DNA of 64,000 nucleotides from assembly GCA_030522415.1 (NCBI GenBank), contig CM060127.1, positions 13,129,646 to 13,193,645 of the forward strand, read 5' to 3'. Shown in pieces: positions 59,228-64,000 of this stretch (position 1 is the first letter of the stretch; each line of letters opens with the position of its first letter). The translations under genes and the position numbers were made by a program. The DNA comes from Channallabes apus. Lineage: Eukaryota; Chordata; Actinopteri; Siluriformes; Clariidae. The notes below the pieces were generated by a model. That model saw only the letters and a program-made list of their open reading frames with translations, did no database searches and was not told where the DNA came from.

Positions 59228-59229
<2 letters not shown>

Positions 59230-59847
59230 GATAAATTCTCTGCCATTTTCAAGTTCATGTTGCCAGTTCACACAACCAAAAGTCAATGAATCCTGGTATA
59301 AAAGCAGAGTGATGTAGCATGATGATGGGGAGGGAGGAGGGAGAGGAGAGAGAGCGAGACAGAAAGACAGAGGAGAGTATGCTAAAGAACTCATGCACAC
59401 ACACACACACACACACATATCTGAGGTGACAGAGGAGACAGCTGTCTCTTTTTCTCAGTTTTTTCCACCAACAGATGTACAGATTAGCACTTTTCCACCA
59501 CAAAACTGTTACAATCAGTTTGGTTCCAGAACCAAAATTATTTAAACACTACATCATTTAACATTAAATGCTACAATAAATGACCTGTCAATCTTGGATG
59601 AATAAAATCCGATGTGGTATCAGAGGAATAAAAGACAGTGAACACACTGGTTTGGATACATACAGTAACTAATGTCAGGAGGATACCTAGTGTACTGTAT
59701 GGTGTTCATCACATTGACCTTGCAGCTGTGAGAATGGAATGATATCCAAGAATAACACAAGTACTGTACGTTACTCTATTTTACGGGAAAATGTGACAAA
59801 TTAAAAGATCAAATGCTAGCAACTATCAAGTCTGATAAAAAAAAAGG

Positions 59848-60272
59848 GTAAAAAAAACTCCCTTTATTTCTCCATATAATCCCCTGCTACACTAATGCAC
59901 TTATCCCAGCGTTTCACTAGTGCTTGGATACCATCAAAGTAGAACATTGTCTCAGTATGACGAGGTCATGATCGGATCTCCTGCTTCACGTGCAGGGGAT
60001 GTGGCAGTAAGTGACAGTCAGGTTCCTGTAAAGTGTAAATGATGTTGGTGAATGATTCTGTGTACAGTTCCCACAGACAGATGCATCTTTTCCTTCCGCA
60101 AGTTGGCGACAAGGTACCCGTCGATTTTCAAGGATCAGGTGTTCCACTCACTAAATATTCATGAGAACGACTGCAGTGGGCTCTTGTAGTCATTTGTGAA
60201 TGTCAATCGCTTTTATGCCTTCATTCACCAGAACGTTCATCACAAGTCCCAGTTTGACTTGAACACCCCTCA
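59848..60272 (-). mobile_element. mariner relic M7, internally deleted
   Basis: The right end, tttgacttgaacacccctca, stops before TA (60273-60274). On the minus strand it keeps the N-terminal part, the HTIIH-type segment (gatgttggtgaatgattctg in + orientation), and the end of the gene near 59875-59960 (ttatcccagcgtttcactag). The far terminus has lost its last bases. Confidence 0.78.
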
Positions 60273-60447
60273 TATTAAAAACAGTAAAAATTGAGAAACT
60301 GCTGCTGTACAGTATGTAAGTGCTGTTATGAGAAAATTATGAAAAAAGTTAGAGGTTGGTACAGTAACTCTGATTCATTAGGTAATAAAATATGTATCCA
60401 AAAAGACAAATATTAAAAATAAACCAGTGAATTGAAAGTGAATAAAA

Positions 60448-60676
60448 ATGGCGGCACAGTAATTTAATAGCTTTGCACTGTCACCTTGCGCCTCAAGGGT
60501 CCGGGTTCGTGCATGCATGGAGTTTGCATGTTGGTGGGTTTCCTCTGCGTACTCCGGTTTCTTCCCACAGTCCAAAGACATGCAGATTGGGTTAACTGAC
60601 GTTCATAATGAAGGAAAAATTGTCTGTACAAAGGATAAAGTGTTATAGATGATGAGTGAGAAAGTAAGTGAGTGAA
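60448..60676 (+). mobile_element. Mermaid-type SINE, internally deleted
   Basis: ggcggcacagtaatttaata, ttgcgcctcaagggtccggg, gcatgcatggagtttgcatg and cagtccaaagacatgcagat are present in order, then the homology decays to a gatgagtgagaaag tail. Confidence 0.75.
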
Positions 60677-60932
60677 TAAAAATTATTTAAAAAAACAACA
60701 ACAACAACCTCATAGTATAAGGAAGCAGCCCTTCAAGAATTGAAACTGAATCTGATCATTAAAAGAAAAGTAAAGAATATTGTCATTTACTTAAGTAGTT
60801 TTTTACTTCAGTTTACTTAGATTTTGGTTTGCAATTATTTTTGTTCAGATTCAATCTTTTTTTTTTTTTAACAAAATCTAGTTTATCTTTCATTAGGTGC
60901 ATTAGATTAAATACTTTTGTGTAATAGCATGC

Positions 60933-60988
<56 letters not shown>
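60933..60988. repeat. (CTAT)n microsatellite
   Basis: About 14 perfect tetranucleotide units, running into the left arm of the palindrome at 60982. Confidence 0.95.
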
Positions 60989-61025
60989 GAATGCTGATGT
61001 CACTCGACATCAGCATTCATAGATA
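60982..61025. repeat. Perfect 20-bp inverted repeat, 4-base loop
   Basis: The arms 60982-61001 and 61006-61025 are exact reverse complements (left arm tatctatgaatgctgatgtc) around the loop actc. The outer bases of the left arm belong to the CTAT array, and the right arm carries the complementary atagata. Confidence 0.95.
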
Positions 61026-61779
61026 TATGTACTGTAGATGTTGACGTCTTTGACTTTAAATCCTTAAACCATACACACAATGCATTATTAAACATCATGA
61101 TTGCACAATGATTTGGCTCCAAATTCGGTTGAAATACAATTTTCCTGGTTCCTTTGAACCCGCACCCACTAAAGCGTTAGCACCATGTCAGTAAAAAGCA
61201 GGTACCAGCTTGTGAGACTATTCTGAACATGGCCCTTTAACATGCTTAAAAGGCACCGAGGGAAAATATCCCAAGAGTATGGAAACTCATTAATGCTATG
61301 CTTTCTGCATTACAGGGATGAGTCAGGACGAGTCAGCGATGGATCAGGACTTCACTCCATTTCAAAGCATTCTCAGTTAACAGCAGTAATAATCTGAAGC
61401 CATGCATGGGCCTATTGACCTGTGTAGAGCATCTCCATTTCCGACTGTCCACAGACTATAGTAATGATTGTGATAACTGAACCAAAAACTAAAAAAAAAA
61501 AGGCTTGTGACTGCAGTCGCTCAATAGTTAAGGACTGAAATCCATTTTTGTACACGAGCCTCCAATAGTGAAAGTGGACTCCATATTAACTTATTAACTC
61601 AGTATGACTGCAAATCAATCCCTGCTATATTATTTCGCCTGAATGAGGATGTGTGTCCGGTTGAGTCTGGTTCCTTCCTATCCCAACTCATGAAGTATTT
61701 CCTCTTGTGCTCAGTTTGCTCTTCAAAGACAATCTGATCATTCTGATTTGTGCATATTTCTTCACACTTTTCAAATTCA
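61026..61779. other. Intergenic, nothing named
   Basis: No recognisable feature other than a tiny open frame near 61319 that I do not call. Confidence 0.45.
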
Positions 61780-61856
61780 TTCCCATATTCTGTAACACTT
61801 GTTTGTGACTATGACCATTGTTAAAAGTGCTATATAAATAAAACAGATTTTAGTGA
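61780..61856 (+). repeat. L2-type LINE 3' tail fragment
   Basis: ttgtttgtgactatgaccat then tgttaaaagtgctatataaa is the same tail that appears in reverse at 30470. Confidence 0.6.
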
Positions 61857-63363
61857 TATCAGTTTTTTCTGAATTTACTTTAAACTTTGGCTCATGAGCC
61901 AATTTACACAGCTAAAGTAGTGTTTCATATGAATTAAAACAAAAATCAATAATCCAAAAAAAAAATTGAGTCAACGTTTCTGAATGCAAAACAGATATAT
62001 GAAAAAGTCATTCTGAGTTATGGCAAAGAATCAAATCTGCTAATTAGCAATCTATAGTTAGATATACAGGTAGATGGCAAATTCGATGTTGTTAATGGGG
62101 CTATAAGCATGAACATTGATAAGGGGATGAGATACAGTAGATGGACAGATCAAAGGCACCTCCAGATTTACTGCTCTTACATAAATTTGAAGTTAAATCC
62201 ATGTCAATGACTGAATTAAAAACCTTCCGAATTTGATCACAAAATAAAGCCTTGACTCTATTCAATCTATCTTATGTTAAATAGGTAAGATTCTTATGTA
62301 AGCATTCAGGATGAATCTTTCCTTTCACTGCAATACAAAACAAAAATGTCAAAGTTTATGTCAGGAAGAATGTGCAGAGTAGGAGGATGCGGTTTAAAAG
62401 GTTGTAAAGGTTCAAATGTGGGCGTATAAGTCATAAGATACTTTTTATCCGACAAGGGAGGTGCACTTCTGAACTTGGAATAACTCTTTATTTTCACTCT
62501 TACTTTCTTGAAATACATTATTTGACCATTTGTGCTGCTTGTGTGAATAAAGGAACATCTTCCGAATCCAAACACGGCAATTAAATTCCATTGTCTGTGT
62601 TATTTCGTCCTCACCTGTATACCCATATGTTCAGTGGGCTTAGACTGCAGCCCTGGAGAACATCTTCAAAACTTATGGTTTCAGTTGCAACACAGATGTT
62701 GTCTAGCCTTAAGAGACATACAGTACAGACACCATCCAGAGCTGTTTTGGTATGCGTAGGAGTGGGATAAGTGACCTGCATGTGATAACAACACTTCTCA
62801 AGACTCTTCTTGCCGTATGCTTGATGCATTGAAAGATTAAGACAAAAACAAGTACTTAGTTAAATAATACCGTGTATATGCAATGTTCTCAATTTGTGTG
62901 CCTCATTTCCAGTGATCCCAGTATACTGTATGCTCCAGATCTACCACAACCCTGCGATCAGAAAATCTGACCTACAATGGAGGTCGAAGCACATGTTTAT
63001 ATTAACACTACCAATGATAAGCAGTAATAATTGACAAGAAATAATTTTTTTTATTTGATAGTGAATTGTAATATCAAATTTTAGGCGATATTTCAGACTT
63101 TAACATCGATATGTTACTCGGAAACATAACTTTCTCCGCAACAGTGATAGCTCATGTGAAGTCGCAGGTCATCGAATGGATGAAAGGATTGAGGGATCAA
63201 CAGATGTATATCAACCTGAATTAATAAAAAAAATGCACAATAACAGAATGGTCCTCTGACAGAATACTCTCACTCTCATATCATTGTCAAACAACATTTT
63301 TTGGGTCACATCAAACTGAGATCTGCTACTCTTACATGCTTACACACCGTGACCCTTGCACAG

Positions 63364-63422
<59 letters not shown>

Positions 63423-63843
63423 CTTATCAGTGTCTTATCAGGTCTGGTGCAAGTCTGACAGATAAGTTGTGCTGAACATTTGCATGCAATTGAGCGACAG
63501 AGTAACAAATGTTCTGTTCCTTCACATTCATTCCCGTCTGGATCGTGCATGTCCTTCTCACCTTGCACTTTGACACATATACTGTATACCGTACTGTATG
63601 TATGTATGTATGTATGTATGTATGTATGTTAATTTGAGAGATGATGTAACCATGGTGACAATAACAGCCACTGTATCAACACTGTGCTAACAGTGCTGTT
63701 ATGGAACAAGTATAGTTTAACATTGTTTTCATTCAATTGCTGGTTATGAAGAAAGAGTACAGTTTTAAAAGATAAAAGTTTTTAATCATGTATAATTTTT
63801 TTGGTTATTTGGTTATAATATAACATTTTCCTAACATTTTAAT
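61857..63843. other. Intergenic with (CA)n and (TATG)n tracts
   Basis: (CA)n lies at 63367-63420 and (GTAT)n at 63597-63629. The rest is AT-rich, with short open frames on the minus strand that match nothing I know. Confidence 0.45.
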
Positions 63844-64000
63844 AGTGGCTTTGGGTTGCTGATCGGAGGGTCTGAGTGCCGTGTGATCACTATTGGGTCC
63901 TTGGTCAAGACCCTTAACCCTACACCCCATACAATCCAGCCAGTACATGCAGTGCCAGTCCCAGGCCCAGTTAGAAAATGGGAGAATTGCAACAGAAGGG
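63844..64000 (+). mobile_element. SINE-like repeat running off the window edge
   Basis: It shares cagtgccagtcccaggccca, an aaaatgggagaattgc-like block and agaaggg with the repeat at 19643. The 3' end lies beyond position 64000. Confidence 0.5.

Larger units (their letters stand above)
57360..59847. other. Intergenic with CA repeats, no gene called
   Basis: Unique sequence apart from the CA tracts listed below. Short open frames occur near 57830-58300 but show no known domain. Confidence 0.4.

Noticed and set aside
61319..61381. Small open frame MSQDESAMDQDFTPFQSILS after an acceptor-like tract
   Set aside because: Twenty codons with no neighbour or family match, expected by chance in this much sequence.
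1..64000. CRISPR arrays, operons, prophage, tRNA or rRNA genes
   Set aside because: The window is vertebrate nuclear DNA. The tandem repeats lack spacer structure, and the tRNA-like boxes all belong to SINEs.

Overview
This is a nuclear window from a ray-finned fish. Introns with GT/AG borders, long CA/TG microsatellites, Tc1/mariner, piggyBac, DIRS, Ty3/Gypsy and L2-type relics, and many tRNA-derived SINEs with the body seen in catfish 'Mermaid'-type elements all point that way. A catfish or related ostariophysan is plausible, but this is inferred from repeat content only.

The only gene I can support is at the left edge. The last three coding exons of an adhesion GPCR, latrophilin-1 (adgrl1), lie on the + strand at 1093-1215, 4668-4685 (an 18-nt microexon) and 4987-5837. 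They splice in frame and end in the PDZ-binding tail LVTSL. A 3' UTR of about 1.07 kb follows, with a (CT)n tract, two Pumilio-type UGUANAUA sites and an AATAAA at 6897. The upstream exons lie outside the window.

From about 7 kb to 64 kb I find no convincing protein-coding host gene. The region is a layered bed of mobile-element fossils. It holds two recognisable Tc1-like transposons: 2333-3941, with one in-frame stop and a lost catalytic Asp, and 13292-14678, with an intact DDE core but a deleted N-terminal DNA-binding region. It also holds three older Tc1-like relics (18.5, 20.5 and 37.7 kb) and seven mariner relics, six of which appear to share one internal deletion.

Other relics are a piggyBac element invaded by Ty3/Gypsy sequence (39593-41910), a DIRS-type tyrosine-recombinase retrotransposon with inverted termini and an internal complementary region (43062-45868), a Ty3/Gypsy relic on the minus strand (about 50.2-53.8 kb), an L2-type LINE 3' end (30470-32050) and a Rex/CR1-jockey-type LINE (54050-55235). 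Several SINE copies have target-site duplications readable by eye. At least two dispersed repeat families that I cannot name are also present. Long simple repeats, a 38-bp minisatellite and a perfect 20-bp snapback palindrome complete the picture.

I see no operon-like or otherwise undescribed coordinated system. The most notable items are the shared-deletion mariner family, the piggyBac/Gypsy chimeric reading frame, the DIRS relic without a reverse transcriptase, the three-copy unnamed terminal-inverted-repeat element and the adgrl1 microexon.
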